Shown here one piece after another: positions 18,801-28,193 of a stretch of DNA of 64,000 nucleotides. The stretch is from JBGPTK01 sp963797765 (lineage in GTDB: Bacteria; Acidobacteriota; Terriglobia; Acidiferrales; UBA7541): NCBI GenBank assembly GCA_963797765.1, contig CAWCQU010000007.1:372001-436000 (forward strand), written 5' to 3'. The position numbers and the translations under genes were made by a program. Each line of letters starts with the position of its first letter. Position 1 is the first letter of the stretch. The notes under the pieces were generated by a model. It had not been told where the DNA came from, did not search any database, and was given only the letters and a program-made list of their open reading frames with translations.

Positions 18801-21800
18801 CATGCCTATGCCGCCGCAGCGCCTTTCCTGCTTCTCTGGGCCGCCGCGCCTGCCATCGCGCGTTGGATCAGCTTGCCTCCACGTCTTCACGGCTTTGAGC
18901 CTGTCACACCCGCCGACGCTAGCGCCCTGCGCGCTATCGCGCTCCGCACTTGGCGCTTCTTCGAAACATTCGTCTCCGCTGAGGAGCATTTCCTTCCTCC
19001 CGATAATTTTCAGGAAGATCCCAAGCCGGTTATCGCCCATCGCACATCGCCAACGAATATCGGCCTCTATCTTCTTTCCGCAATTACCGCGCATGATTTC
19101 GGCTGGCTGGGCATTCTGGATACGACAGAACGTTTGGAGGCGACGCTCGGAACTATCGGCAAACTGGAGAAATATCGCGGCCATCTCTTCAATTGGTACG
19201 ACACTCGTGATCTTCGCCCGCTCGACCCCCAATACATTTCTTCCGTGGACAGCGGAAATCTGGCTGGACACCTGCTGGCCGTTGCGAATGGCTGCCGCGA
19301 ATTGTCCCAAGGGCTCGCGGTCGGCGCGCCCTTGTTAACGGGAATCGAAGATTCAATCTTTCTACTTCGCGGAGCGCTCGCCGGAATCACCGATCGTCGC
19401 CGCACCCAGACGGTAACGAGAAAGCAGCTCGGCAACGCCGTTGATGCTCTGTCCGCGGCTCTTGATCCGCTGCCCATCACAGCGGCCGATTGGGCGAGTC
19501 GATTCGCTGAATTGCGGGCTCGCGCCCAGACAGTTTCCGACATCGCTCAGACCTTTGCCCTCGAGCGTGGTGACAATGCCGAATCCGACTTGCGCTTCTG
19601 GGCCGATGCGGTTCGAACTTGTGTCGAAAGCCACGCCCGCGATGTGGAAATCCTGATTCCCTGGACGCGTTTGAGCGCCCGTGACACCGCCTGGTTGGCC
19701 CAGCGTCCGCTGGAGGAAAATCCAGATTGGTCGGTCATCGAACCATTCCTTCGATCCATTCCTGTTCTCGCGGAGGCTCCGGACCGATTTGATGCGGCGC
19801 TCCGTGGTCTCGCAGAATTGCGTTCGCTCCTGCTCCGGAATTCCGTGGTCAGCAAGGAATCCGTCGAACGAATTGACCGCCTGTCCCGGGCCTTCCAGCT
19901 TTCCGCGGCAGCGGCCTCTTCGCTGATCCGTCGCCTTTCAGCAGCCGCTGAAACTTCCGAAAAATTATTCGCCGCGATGGACTTCACTTTTCTGTTTGAC
20001 GAATCGCGCGAACTCTTTTCCATAGGTTTCCGGGTCAATGATTCGAAGTTAGATGAAAGTTACTACGATATGCTGGCTTCGGAAGCCCGTTTGACCAGTT
20101 TTATCGCCATCGCCAAGGGCGATGTCCCTTCTTCGCATTGGTTTCAATTGGGAAGGTCCTTCACGCCGGTAAGCCGTGGCTCAGCGCTCCTCTCCTGGTC
20201 GGGCTCGATGTTCGAATACCTGATGCCCGCGCTAGTGATGCGCACGCCGCCAGGAAGCCTGCTGAATCAGACCAAAGAGTTGGTCGTGCGGCGACAAATT
20301 GCCTATGGTGCGGAGCGCCGCGTGCCGTGGGGAGTCTCGGAATCTGCCTTCAATGCCAGAGATCTCGACCTGACCTATCAATATATGAGCTTCGGTGTGC
20401 CCGGCCTCGGACTCAAGCGAGGCCTCAGCGAAGACATCGTCATCGCGCCCTACGCCACGGCCCTCGCTGCGATGATAGACCCTGCGGCGGCGGCGCATAA
20501 CTTCGAAAAAATCGCCAAAGTCGGTGGAAGCGGCCCTTACGGTTTCTACGAAGCGCTCGACTACACAGCGAAGCGTCTGCCAGAGGGCAAAGACGTCGCC
20601 ATCGTCCGCGCATTCCTGGCGCACCATCAGGGAATGTCGCTGGTCGCCCTCGACAATGTTCTGAATAACGGTGCGATGCGCACTCGTTTCCATGCCGAAC
20701 CGATCGTGCAGGCTACGGAATTGCTCCTCCAGGAACGCACCCCGCGCGATGTATTGGTGTCACGTCCACGGGCCGAAGAAGTTTCTGCCGCTCGAGTCCG
20801 CGAATTGGTTCCGGCAGTTCACCGGCGCTTTGCGTCGCCTCATGACCCCACCCCGCGCACGCACTTACTTTCCAATGGCCGCTACTCCGTTATGGTCACT
20901 GCCGCCGGATCGGGTTACAGCCGCTGGCGCGATATTGCCGTCACTCGATGGCGTGAGGACGTCACTCGCGATTGCTGGGGCAGCTATATTTTTCTTCGCG
21001 ATGTGCAGAGCGGCCAGGTCTGGTCGGCGGGTTATCAACCCGCCGGCGTGGAAGCCGATTCCTATGAAGCGGCTTTCTACGAAGATCGCGCGGAAATCTT
21101 GCGGCGCGATCGTTCGCTTTCTACCACCACCGAAATTGTCGTGTCCTCCGAGGACGATGCGGAAATGCGGCGGGTCTCCGTCACGAATCTCGGAGTTCGT
21201 ACTCGCGAAATCCAGATCACCTCGTATGCAGAGCTTTGCTTGGCGCCCCAAGCTGCCGATGTTGCCCATCCTGCGTTTTCCAATCTTTTCATTCAAACGG
21301 AATTTGAATCCGATGTTGGCGCGCTCCTCGCCACCCGCCGCAGGCAATCGGACAAGGAAACCGCCGTTTGGGCGGGGCATGTGATGGCCGTGGAAGGCCA
21401 GGCGACCGCTGAACTCCAATACGAAACGGATCGCGCCAAATTCATTGGGCGTGGAAACGGCATTCGTAATCCGGTATCCGTGCTCGATGGCCAGTCCTTA
21501 TCAAATACAGTGGGCTCGGTTCTTGATCCGGTTTTCAGTTTGCGCCGCACCGTGCGTATCCCGCCCGGCGCCACGGTGCGCCTCGTTTTCTCCACCGTCG
21601 TGGCAGGTACCCGGGAAGACGCCCTTAGCCTCGCGGATAAATACCGCGACGCGCGCAACTTCGAAAGGATTCTCACTCTGGCTTGGACTCAGGCTCAGGT
21701 CGAACTTCATCACCTGGGAATCTCGATCGACGAGGCTCATTTGTTTCAGAGATTGGCAAATGCGGTTATCTATAGTGATGCCTCTCTCCGGCCTTCTTCG

Positions 21801-24695
21801 GACCTGATCAGCAGCGCTACGCTCGAGCTTGGCGCGCTCTGGGGTCAGGGAATCTCCGGTGACCTTCCCATTGTCGTCGCGGTGATCGAGGAATCGGAAG
21901 ACGTCGATATCATTCGCCAGCTCTTGCGCGCGCATGAATATTGGCGCATGAAACAGCTCTCTGTCGATGTGCTCATCCTCAACGACAAATCCACCTCTTA
22001 TACCCAGGAGCTTCAAGATTCGCTGGCCGCGCTGGTCCGCAGCAGCCAATTGCGTTTGTCGCCAAATACCAATGGAGTTCGCGGCAATATTTATCTCTTG
22101 CGCACCGATGTGATCTCGCCGCAGGAGCGCAAGCTCCTCGAAGCCTGCGCCCGCGTTGTCTTGCTTAGCCGCCGTGGCTCATTGTCGGAACAAGCAAACC
22201 GGGCCCAGAGAACCGATTCTATTCCGCCGCGCCCACTTCAAAATCAACCCGCGGGCGGGAGTCCGGACGCTTTGCTGCCGTCCGTAGATCTTGAGTTTTT
22301 TAACGGGCTGGGCGGCTTCGCCGAAAATGGAAGCGAATATATGACCGTCATGGGAGAGGGCCTGCGGACGCCACAGCCTTGGATCAACGTAATCTCCAAT
22401 CCGCAGTTCGGTTTCCTTGCTTCGGAATCCGGCTCCGGCACCACTTGGTCTTTGAACAGCCATGAGAACCAGATTACGCCCTGGTCCAACGACCCAGTCT
22501 GCGATACGCCCGGCGAAGCCATCTACATCCGCGATGAATCCACCGGAGAATTCTGGACCCCAACGGCGCTCCCGATCCGCGACGAGATTGCCACTTACAT
22601 CGCGCGCCATGGTCAAGGTTACAGTCGCTTCCAACATGGCTCCCGCGGAATTTTCGTGGATTTATTGCAATTCGTGCCCTCGGAAGACCCCATTAAAATT
22701 TCCCGGCTCACCTTGCAGAATTCCTCCAATCGCACGCGCCGCCTTTCAGTCACCGCCTACGTCGAGTGGGTCCTGGGGAGTTCGCGCAGCGCCACTGCAC
22801 CGTACATCGTCACGGAACTTGATCAGCAGACCAAGGCGATCTTCGCGCGCAATGCTTGGGGTGGTGAATTTGGAGGGCGGATCGCTTTCGCCGACCTTGC
22901 TGGCCGGCAAACTTCCTGGACTGCGGACCGCACCGAGTTCCTGGGGCGGAACGGCACGCCGGCATCTCCGGATGCTTTGCGCCGAGGCGCCCCTCTCTCG
23001 GGGAAAACCGGTGCTAGCCTCGATCCCTGTGCCGCGCTGCAGACATCGATCGAATTGCGTCCCGGCGCTCGCGTGGAAATCGTCTTTTTGCTGGGTCAGT
23101 GTGAAAACAGGCAAAAAGTCCGTGAATTGCTCGCACTCTACCGGACCGCCGATTTAAATGCGATATTCCGCGAAATGGCAACCCGGTGGGAAGCTGTCCT
23201 CGATGCCGTCCAAGTCTCCACTCCGGACCGTGCCATGGACATCATGCTGAATCGCTGGCTGCTCTACCAAACGCTCTCCTGCCGCATTTGGGGACGGGCT
23301 GCCTTTTATCAACTCAGCGGCGCTTATGGATTCCGCGACCAACTTCAAGACGTGATGGCCTTGAATGTCTCCAAGCGAGAAGTGTTTCGCGAACACCTCC
23401 TGCGCTCCGCTTCGCGCCAGTTTGTCGAAGGGGACGTTCAACACTGGTGGCATCCTCCGCTCGGCCGGGGGGTGCGCACGCGCATATCAGACGATTTGCT
23501 GTGGCTTCCGTATGCTGTGGTTCAGTACATCGAGACGACCGGCGACACAAAAGCTCTCGATGAAGTGGTTCCTTTCCTCGAAGGGGATGCCCTGGCCGAC
23601 GGTCAAGACGACGCCTACTTCCAGCCGCGCATCTCCGATCGAACAGCTACGTTATTCGAGCATTGTGCGCGTTCGCTGGATCGCAGTCTCGGCGTCGGCT
23701 CGCACGGACTTCCACTTATGGGCACGGGCGATTGGAACGACGGCATGAATCGAGTCGGCCGTGAGGGCAAGGGCGAAAGCATTTGGCTTGGGTGGTTCCT
23801 GCATACGATTCTCTGGGAGTTTGCCAAGATCGCCGACGCCCGCGGCGAACGCACCCGCGCTGAAATTTGGCGGCTTCACGTTTTCTCGCTCAAGGCAGCG
23901 CTCGAAAAAGACGGCTGGGACGGCGAGTGGTACCGTCGCGCCTATTTTGACGACGGCACCCCGCTCGGCTCCGCTTCCAATCCGGAATGCCGAATCGATT
24001 CGATCGCCCAATCTTGGGGTGTGATCAGCGGCGCAGCGGAAAGAGGCCGCGTGGTACGCGCAATGAAGGCGGTCGACCGCAATTTGGTCCGTCGGCCGGA
24101 GAACCTCATCTTGCTCTTGACCCCGCCTTTCGATCACATGCCAGAGGATCCCGGCTACATTAAGGGCTATGTGCCGGGCATTCGCGAAAACGGGGGCCAG
24201 TACACGCACGCCGCTGTCTGGACTAGCCTGGCCTTCGCCGCTCTTGGCGATGGCGATATGGCATACCAGCTCTTCCGCATGATCAATCCTATCCACCGGG
24301 CCACTTCTCGTGCCAGCGTTCAGCGTTACAAAGTCGAGCCTTATGTTGTGGCCGGCGATATTTATGCCGAACCTCCCCATGTGGGACGCGGCGGGTGGAC
24401 TTGGTATACAGGAGCGGCCGGTTGGCTATATCGCGTTGGCATCGAGTGGATTCTAGGTTTCCGTGTGCGCGGCACGACTCTTTCAATTGATCCCTGCATT
24501 CCGCGGGAATGGCCCGGATATTCCATTAATTTCCGGTATCACAGGTCGATTTACAAAATTAAAGTGGAAAATCCCAGCAGCGTCACTCGCGGTGTCGCTC
24601 TCACCAGGGTGGATGGCAATCTATTGGCCGGTGCCACTTCCATCCCGCTCGTGGACGACGGCGCCCAGCATGACATTCTTGTGGTCCTCGGTTAA
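15900..24695 (+). CDS. ndvB: Cyclic beta-1,2-glucan synthase (NdvB/ChvB type)
   Basis: This uninterrupted 2,931-residue protein has the size of NdvB/ChvB. Domains in order: an N-terminal region; membrane helices near 400-460; a GT84/GT2-like glycosyltransferase with TLDADTRMPRG near residue 628 and QHRWARGDW near 775; further helices at about 820-1000; a glycoamylase-like domain (PF10091, the GH189 cyclising domain) near 1360-1580; and C-terminal GH94 domains with carbohydrate-binding parts. The GH94 catalytic loop reads GTGDWNDGMNRVG near 2607, keeping the acid/base Asp. Known enzymes elongate beta-1,2-glucan from UDP-glucose at the inner membrane, trim it by phosphorolysis and cyclise it. 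A TTG precedes the ATG chosen. It is followed by a GH144-like gene acting on the same polymer type. Confidence 0.93.
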   Translation: MSATETTTGFFADAEEPIRAELFSTDRLEQHAESLAAAQTVSESKQGRPLTPRVSENGRVLLESYRALAQAIRQGQEITPAAEWLVDNFHIIDEQLREIRDDLPQGYYRELPKLSSGPFQGLPRVFGVAWAFVAHTDSRFDPEILRRFVRAYQRVQPLTIGELWAVAITLRVVLVENLRRLAESIVDSRAARQAADLLADRLLGVNSQERVPLESAISRFEATSLVPAFAVELVQRLRDPNPDVRPIVLWLEGHLKARGTTAEDIVRAEHQQQAAMNVTVRNIITSMRLMSAFNWKEFFESISLVDEILREETKFAEMDFSTRDSYRHAIEDLSKGSIHSEIEVAQRVLRLIWHARSQPLSGSPLAEEEGADPGYYLISRGRPALERELGFRPKWRRRLLRWYMRSAVPGYLGTIAILTALILALPLLHDAGKGAGWTSLLILGLFAAFPASDLAIALINRAVADLLGPRTLPRMELKLGVPEQLRTMVVMPTLLIHQREIEEQVGRLEVHYLSNADGNLHFGLLSDWVDAPSEHLPDDDELLAVAEDGITRLNKRYGPAPGGSPRFFLFHRKRVWDEREQKWMGWERKRGKLRELNQLLRGSANTSFLSFEGRPLEDVKGVRYVITLDADTRMPRGTASRLVGTMAHPLNRPKIDSRIGRVVGGYGLVQPRITPTLPTGGEGSLFQKIFSGPSGIDPYSAAISDVYQDLFQEGSYTGKGIYDIDAFEGSLAGKVPENALLSHDLFEGVFARCALVTDIELFEEFPAHYEASVKRQHRWARGDWQLLPWIFGRGPVKQGEQFRVSLPAIGRWKMLDNLRRTLSAPATFLTLLLAWVLPPVFPWVWTRFILATIAIPPLIPFLAGLSPRIGGISKRSHFRSVFTDLALSLSQIGLTLTFLAYQAWLMSDAILRTLTRLLITRKKLLEWVTAAQAKYDVDFQLLAIYKHMAGGIFLTLATAVALAFARPHAYAAAAPFLLLWAAAPAIARWISLPPRLHGFEPVTPADASALRAIALRTWRFFETFVSAEEHFLPPDNFQEDPKPVIAHRTSPTNIGLYLLSAITAHDFGWLGILDTTERLEATLGTIGKLEKYRGHLFNWYDTRDLRPLDPQYISSVDSGNLAGHLLAVANGCRELSQGLAVGAPLLTGIEDSIFLLRGALAGITDRRRTQTVTRKQLGNAVDALSAALDPLPITAADWASRFAELRARAQTVSDIAQTFALERGDNAESDLRFWADAVRTCVESHARDVEILIPWTRLSARDTAWLAQRPLEENPDWSVIEPFLRSIPVLAEAPDRFDAALRGLAELRSLLLRNSVVSKESVERIDRLSRAFQLSAAAASSLIRRLSAAAETSEKLFAAMDFTFLFDESRELFSIGFRVNDSKLDESYYDMLASEARLTSFIAIAKGDVPSSHWFQLGRSFTPVSRGSALLSWSGSMFEYLMPALVMRTPPGSLLNQTKELVVRRQIAYGAERRVPWGVSESAFNARDLDLTYQYMSFGVPGLGLKRGLSEDIVIAPYATALAAMIDPAAAAHNFEKIAKVGGSGPYGFYEALDYTAKRLPEGKDVAIVRAFLAHHQGMSLVALDNVLNNGAMRTRFHAEPIVQATELLLQERTPRDVLVSRPRAEEVSAARVRELVPAVHRRFASPHDPTPRTHLLSNGRYSVMVTAAGSGYSRWRDIAVTRWREDVTRDCWGSYIFLRDVQSGQVWSAGYQPAGVEADSYEAAFYEDRAEILRRDRSLSTTTEIVVSSEDDAEMRRVSVTNLGVRTREIQITSYAELCLAPQAADVAHPAFSNLFIQTEFESDVGALLATRRRQSDKETAVWAGHVMAVEGQATAELQYETDRAKFIGRGNGIRNPVSVLDGQSLSNTVGSVLDPVFSLRRTVRIPPGATVRLVFSTVVAGTREDALSLADKYRDARNFERILTLAWTQAQVELHHLGISIDEAHLFQRLANAVIYSDASLRPSSDLISSATLELGALWGQGISGDLPIVVAVIEESEDVDIIRQLLRAHEYWRMKQLSVDVLILNDKSTSYTQELQDSLAALVRSSQLRLSPNTNGVRGNIYLLRTDVISPQERKLLEACARVVLLSRRGSLSEQANRAQRTDSIPPRPLQNQPAGGSPDALLPSVDLEFFNGLGGFAENGSEYMTVMGEGLRTPQPWINVISNPQFGFLASESGSGTTWSLNSHENQITPWSNDPVCDTPGEAIYIRDESTGEFWTPTALPIRDEIATYIARHGQGYSRFQHGSRGIFVDLLQFVPSEDPIKISRLTLQNSSNRTRRLSVTAYVEWVLGSSRSATAPYIVTELDQQTKAIFARNAWGGEFGGRIAFADLAGRQTSWTADRTEFLGRNGTPASPDALRRGAPLSGKTGASLDPCAALQTSIELRPGARVEIVFLLGQCENRQKVRELLALYRTADLNAIFREMATRWEAVLDAVQVSTPDRAMDIMLNRWLLYQTLSCRIWGRAAFYQLSGAYGFRDQLQDVMALNVSKREVFREHLLRSASRQFVEGDVQHWWHPPLGRGVRTRISDDLLWLPYAVVQYIETTGDTKALDEVVPFLEGDALADGQDDAYFQPRISDRTATLFEHCARSLDRSLGVGSHGLPLMGTGDWNDGMNRVGREGKGESIWLGWFLHTILWEFAKIADARGERTRAEIWRLHVFSLKAALEKDGWDGEWYRRAYFDDGTPLGSASNPECRIDSIAQSWGVISGAAERGRVVRAMKAVDRNLVRRPENLILLLTPPFDHMPEDPGYIKGYVPGIRENGGQYTHAAVWTSLAFAALGDGDMAYQLFRMINPIHRATSRASVQRYKVEPYVVAGDIYAEPPHVGRGGWTWYTGAAGWLYRVGIEWILGFRVRGTTLSIDPCIPREWPGYSINFRYHRSIYKIKVENPSSVTRGVALTRVDGNLLAGATSIPLVDDGAQHDILVVLG

Positions 24696-24934
24696 GCTCG
24701 GCTTCAGGTACTATCTTTCATTGCGAACTTTTTCAGTCCTTTCTGGCAGCGCGAGGAATTGATGGTCAATTGTAGAACTCAAGGCATTCCCGGCAAAAAC
24801 GTTCGAGTTCTTCGCACCGTCTGGATTGAGCATCTTCAATCGTCAGCCCAGGCGCGAAATAGCTTATGCGAATCCCCACAACTCATGGCCCCTGTGATTT
24901 CTATTCAGCATGTGGTTCGTCTAGAATTGTTTAA

Positions 24935-26302
24935 GTGATTCGAATCGATCACACCAATAGGGACTTTTCGCGTCGCGAACTTCTAAAGCAATTCGCGCGC
25001 GCGGGTGTTTGCCTTCCCCTGACCGGCGTGGGAATTGCGCAGCTTGCCGCGGCAGCGCAGCAACAAAAGGAGCACGAGTCCGTCCTTCCGCCCCGCACAT
25101 TTCTCACGGAAAGCGATGATGATTTCCTCGAAGTCCTTGAGAAAGCAAGTTTTCTGTACTTCTGGGAACAGTGCAATCCAAGTACGGGCCTGGTGAAGGA
25201 CCGGAGCAATGTTCGAACTTCCGATAAGCACGAATTGGGGAGCATTGCGGCGACAGGATTCGGGCTTACCGCCCTGTGCATCGGCGAAAACCGCAAATAT
25301 GTTTCCACCTCCGAAGCCCGCGAGCGCGTCCTAACTTCATTGCGTTTCCTGTGGAAAAAACTGCATCAGCATCGCGGCTTCTTTTACCATTGGGCCAGCA
25401 TTAATACGGGCGAGCGGCTTTGGCAATCCGAAGCATCCTCCGTGGATACCGCGATCCTGCTTTGCGGGATTCTCACCTGCAAAGCGCACTTCCAGCATTC
25501 CGAGATCGGCCAATTGGCATCCGAAATTTTCAATCGCGTGGATTGGAACTGGCTATCCGAAGACACTCCGATTCTGCCGCACGGCTGGACGCCGGAAACC
25601 GGCTTCCTACAATACCGCTGGGACAATTACAGCGAAATGATGATGATCTACCTTTTGGGATTGGGATCGCCCACACATCCTTTGCCGGCTAACACATGGG
25701 ATGCCTGGAAGCGCACCACGTTTGATTTCGACGGCATTCAATATATCGGCTCTTTTGCTCCCCTCTTTATTCACCAGTATTCCCAGGCCTGGTTCGATTT
25801 CCGCGGCAAACGCGACCGCTATGCGGACTATTTCCAGAATTCGATCCTGGCCACGGATGTTCATCGCCGCTTCTGCCTTAGTCTATCCAGGCAGTTTCCG
25901 GATTACAGCGAGGATCTCTGGGGCATCACTGCATCGGACTCGGAAAACGGTTATAAAGTCTGGGGCGGCCCTCCTTCCACAGGGCCGATCGATGGCACCA
26001 TTGTTCCCTGCGCCTCAGCGGGTTCGTTGCCTTTCCTGCCTCAGCCGGCGATGCGCGTTTTGAGAACCATCCGTACCCATTACAGCACCGGAACTTGGTG
26101 CCGGTATGGATTTGTCGATGCATTCAACCCTCTTAAAAATTGGTACGATAGCGATGTGCTCGGAATCGATGCGGGAATCACGATGGTTATGCTGGAAAAC
26201 GCGCGTACCGCGTTCGTTTGGGACACATTCATGAAAAATACGGAAGCACAGCGGGGCATGGAACGCGCCGGCTTCAAATCCTATCAACCCTCTGGGGATT
26301 AG
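24935..26302 (+). CDS. Tat-exported glucoamylase-family protein, probable endo-beta-1,2-glucanase (GH144-like)
   Basis: This 455-residue protein begins at GTG 24935 with a twin-arginine signal (SRRELLKQFARAG, then a hydrophobic stretch ending in alanines). The mature part matches PF10091: FLYFWEQCNPSTGLVKDRS near the start, RGFFYHWAS, DNYSEMMMIYLLGLGSPTHP in the middle, and WGITASDSENGYKVWGGPP towards the end. GH144 endo-beta-1,2-glucanases and the cyclising domain of cyclic glucan synthases are related to this family. Its place 240 bases after a cyclic beta-1,2-glucan synthase supports a role in cutting periplasmic beta-1,2-glucan. The exact activity is inference; a more general glucosidase is possible. 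Confidence 0.82.
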   Translation: MIRIDHTNRDFSRRELLKQFARAGVCLPLTGVGIAQLAAAAQQQKEHESVLPPRTFLTESDDDFLEVLEKASFLYFWEQCNPSTGLVKDRSNVRTSDKHELGSIAATGFGLTALCIGENRKYVSTSEARERVLTSLRFLWKKLHQHRGFFYHWASINTGERLWQSEASSVDTAILLCGILTCKAHFQHSEIGQLASEIFNRVDWNWLSEDTPILPHGWTPETGFLQYRWDNYSEMMMIYLLGLGSPTHPLPANTWDAWKRTTFDFDGIQYIGSFAPLFIHQYSQAWFDFRGKRDRYADYFQNSILATDVHRRFCLSLSRQFPDYSEDLWGITASDSENGYKVWGGPPSTGPIDGTIVPCASAGSLPFLPQPAMRVLRTIRTHYSTGTWCRYGFVDAFNPLKNWYDSDVLGIDAGITMVMLENARTAFVWDTFMKNTEAQRGMERAGFKSYQPSGD

Positions 26303-26354
26303 CCGGGCACACAAGCCCTGGCCGAATTCCTCCAGCGCGAGCCCAGCGCTCGGA

Positions 26355-26397
26355 GTCATTCCCAGGGCCGCTGCTTGGCCCGAGGAATCCCGGGCAC
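26355..26397. repeat. REP-like palindromic element, copy A
   Basis: GTCATTCCCAGGGCCG, a short loop, then CGAGGAATCCCGGGCAC. The same layout recurs at 46521-46561, 51570-51610 and, shorter, 34236-34268. It lies between two convergent genes, where such elements often act as bidirectional terminators. Confidence 0.5.
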
Positions 26398-26548
26398 ATC
26401 GCCCCTTTGTAATCTGTCCTTCCGCCCGATAATCGCGACGTCGAATTCAACTCGCGATGTACCGCTTCGCCCAGCATGACCACATTCTTTTATTCCCAAT
26501 TCCCGCTCTATCATGCGAGGTTCTCAAGCACACGAATTTTCCGGCCGT

Positions 26549-26992
26549 TCAGTTCAATTCAATCAGGGCCAATCCTTGCGGCGGCAGCGTAAGCTTTATC
26601 TTTCCATCGATTATGTCTTCTCTCGCCGCGGGCCCAAGCTGCGCTGCTTGGCGAAGCTTTTCGATTTGCGCCCGAGTGGGATACGCGGGCTTGCCCATGG
26701 CGTTGTACGCTTCGAGTAATGATCCATGGCTCTTATCCAGACGCGAAATCAACGCGTGGTGCTTCCCTCTCAGGCCTTTCACAAGGATTGTCACGTCTTT
26801 GGCCTCGCCGTGCTGTTCGGGCAAAAATAAATTCCACACGGCGAGCACCAGCATTCCATCGCTCCGGCGGGTGACTAGGATAGAGTTCGAATCCGTCGCG
26901 ATTCGTCGATCGCCTAACCGGTGCAGCAACTGAAACGCGTTGAACGCAGGTTTTGGCAATCCGTCTTCTGCGAGAAGTCCGAAAGCCCCCAT
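26549..26992 (-). CDS. GH39-type glycosidase, C-terminal fragment (after frame break)
   Basis: This 147-residue frame continues the GH39 protein of 26733-28070. After the break it reads GAFGLLAEDGLPKPAFNAF, the conserved end of the GH39 barrel, followed by a beta-sandwich segment (SILVTRRSDGMLVLAVWNLF) and the end LPPQGLALIELN. Dropping one base from a C5 or A3 run on the plus strand (26982-26990) joins both parts; dropping a T on the coding strand restores the family text YGGFGLL. The repaired protein has 506 residues, a normal GH39 length. Confidence 0.82.
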   Translation of the reverse strand: MGAFGLLAEDGLPKPAFNAFQLLHRLGDRRIATDSNSILVTRRSDGMLVLAVWNLFLPEQHGEAKDVTILVKGLRGKHHALISRLDKSHGSLLEAYNAMGKPAYPTRAQIEKLRQAAQLGPAAREDIIDGKIKLTLPPQGLALIELN

Positions 26993-28070
26993 AGAACGGC
27001 TGCTTCACCACTCCTTGCTCTTCAAACACATCGGAAAATGACCAATAAGACAGAATGTTCACTAATCCATCGCACTGTCGGATCGTATCGGCCAGCCACG
27101 GCCCCATGAACAGCGAGTCCGTAACCTCTGGCTCGTTTTTATAGCTGGCATTGTATTCGCTCCAGATAATCGGCAAATCCGGGCGGGCCGACGCCTTCAC
27201 CTGATCGTGCACTTTTTGTACAGAACGGCAAACCATCTGCGTGCGAGGAATGTTTTCATCCGTGCCGAAAACATCTTGCGCAAGGTCATTCGCATAGACG
27301 TGCGTCGACACAAAATCCGCGGGAATGTGATTCTCCGTAGTGTGACGGATAAATCGATCCACCCACGCCGCCTGCGCCGTGGCCGGTCCGCCCACTCGTA
27401 GCCTTGCATTCACCTTTTTCAATGCCTGCGCTGCCGCGTCATAAAGCTGGTAATACGTCTGCTCCTTGGGATTGCCTGCCCAGAAATCAAGATTCGGTTC
27501 ATTCCACACTTCGAAATACCACTGGGACACTTCGTCAATTCCATAGCGATTGATCAGGTGTTGCGCAAATTGGGAAATCAAATCGCTCCACTTCGCGTAA
27601 TCTTTGGGCGGTGAAACAATTGGCTTGTACCAGAACGACTGGTAAGTTCGCTGCGCCGCAAGTTTTTCCGGCATGAAGCTCAGTTCGACGAACGGCCGCA
27701 CCCCATTCTCCAAGAGCCCATCGTAAATCTGGTCGACGTAAGAAAAATTGTAGATAGGCTTGCCACTGGCGTCCTCGTCGTATACGCCCACCTCGTCGTG
27801 GAAAATCGCGTGGAAGCGCACGTATTCGAATCCTGTAATCTGCTTCACCTCTCGCAGGTCTCGGCGGTAACTATCACGCAGCGATAGAATGGCTCTCCCC
27901 GAACCAAACATGCGTTCCCAGTAGTGCGGAAAAGGACGGGCCGCTGCGCCCGGATCAATCACAATATTTTCGGTTTGAGTTTGCGCCAGGGTTACTTGGG
28001 GAACGTGCGCGATGGCGGCGCAGGCTGCCAGCGCCAATATCCGGACTATCGAGCCTCTGCAGATCCGCAT
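26733..28070 (-). CDS. GH39-type glycosidase (xylosidase-like), main part with frame break
   Basis: From ATG 28070 there is a signal peptide (ILALAACAAIAHVPQVTLAQ), then a GH39 barrel: HYWERMFGSGRAILSLRDSY, FEYVRFHAIFHDEVGVYDE, the acid/base motif WYFEVWNEPNLDFW near residue 188, and the nucleophile strand PIIWSEYNAS near residue 306. GH39 includes beta-xylosidases and alpha-iduronidases; substrate is not decidable here. The last 80 or so residues of this frame are out-of-frame nonsense: the true C-terminus is 26549-26992. The protein should be periplasmic or secreted. It lies downstream of, and in the same direction as, the ABC exporter gene, 123 bases away. Confidence 0.85.
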   Translation of the reverse strand: MRICRGSIVRILALAACAAIAHVPQVTLAQTQTENIVIDPGAAARPFPHYWERMFGSGRAILSLRDSYRRDLREVKQITGFEYVRFHAIFHDEVGVYDEDASGKPIYNFSYVDQIYDGLLENGVRPFVELSFMPEKLAAQRTYQSFWYKPIVSPPKDYAKWSDLISQFAQHLINRYGIDEVSQWYFEVWNEPNLDFWAGNPKEQTYYQLYDAAAQALKKVNARLRVGGPATAQAAWVDRFIRHTTENHIPADFVSTHVYANDLAQDVFGTDENIPRTQMVCRSVQKVHDQVKASARPDLPIIWSEYNASYKNEPEVTDSLFMGPWLADTIRQCDGLVNILSYWSFSDVFEEQGVVKQPFYGGFRTSRRRRIAKTCVQRVSVAAPVRRSTNRDGFELYPSHPPERWNAGARRVEFIFARTARRGQRRDNPCERPEREAPRVDFASG

Positions 28071-28193
28071 TTTCAGTCTGGACTCCCAGGACTAACTAGG
28101 CCGAGGCGGCTGACTCTGATTCCCCGCCGCCTGGATGAATTATGGCATGAGCAAACGTCTGTTGCCCAAATGCTTGAAGTTGCTTCTCGCAGT

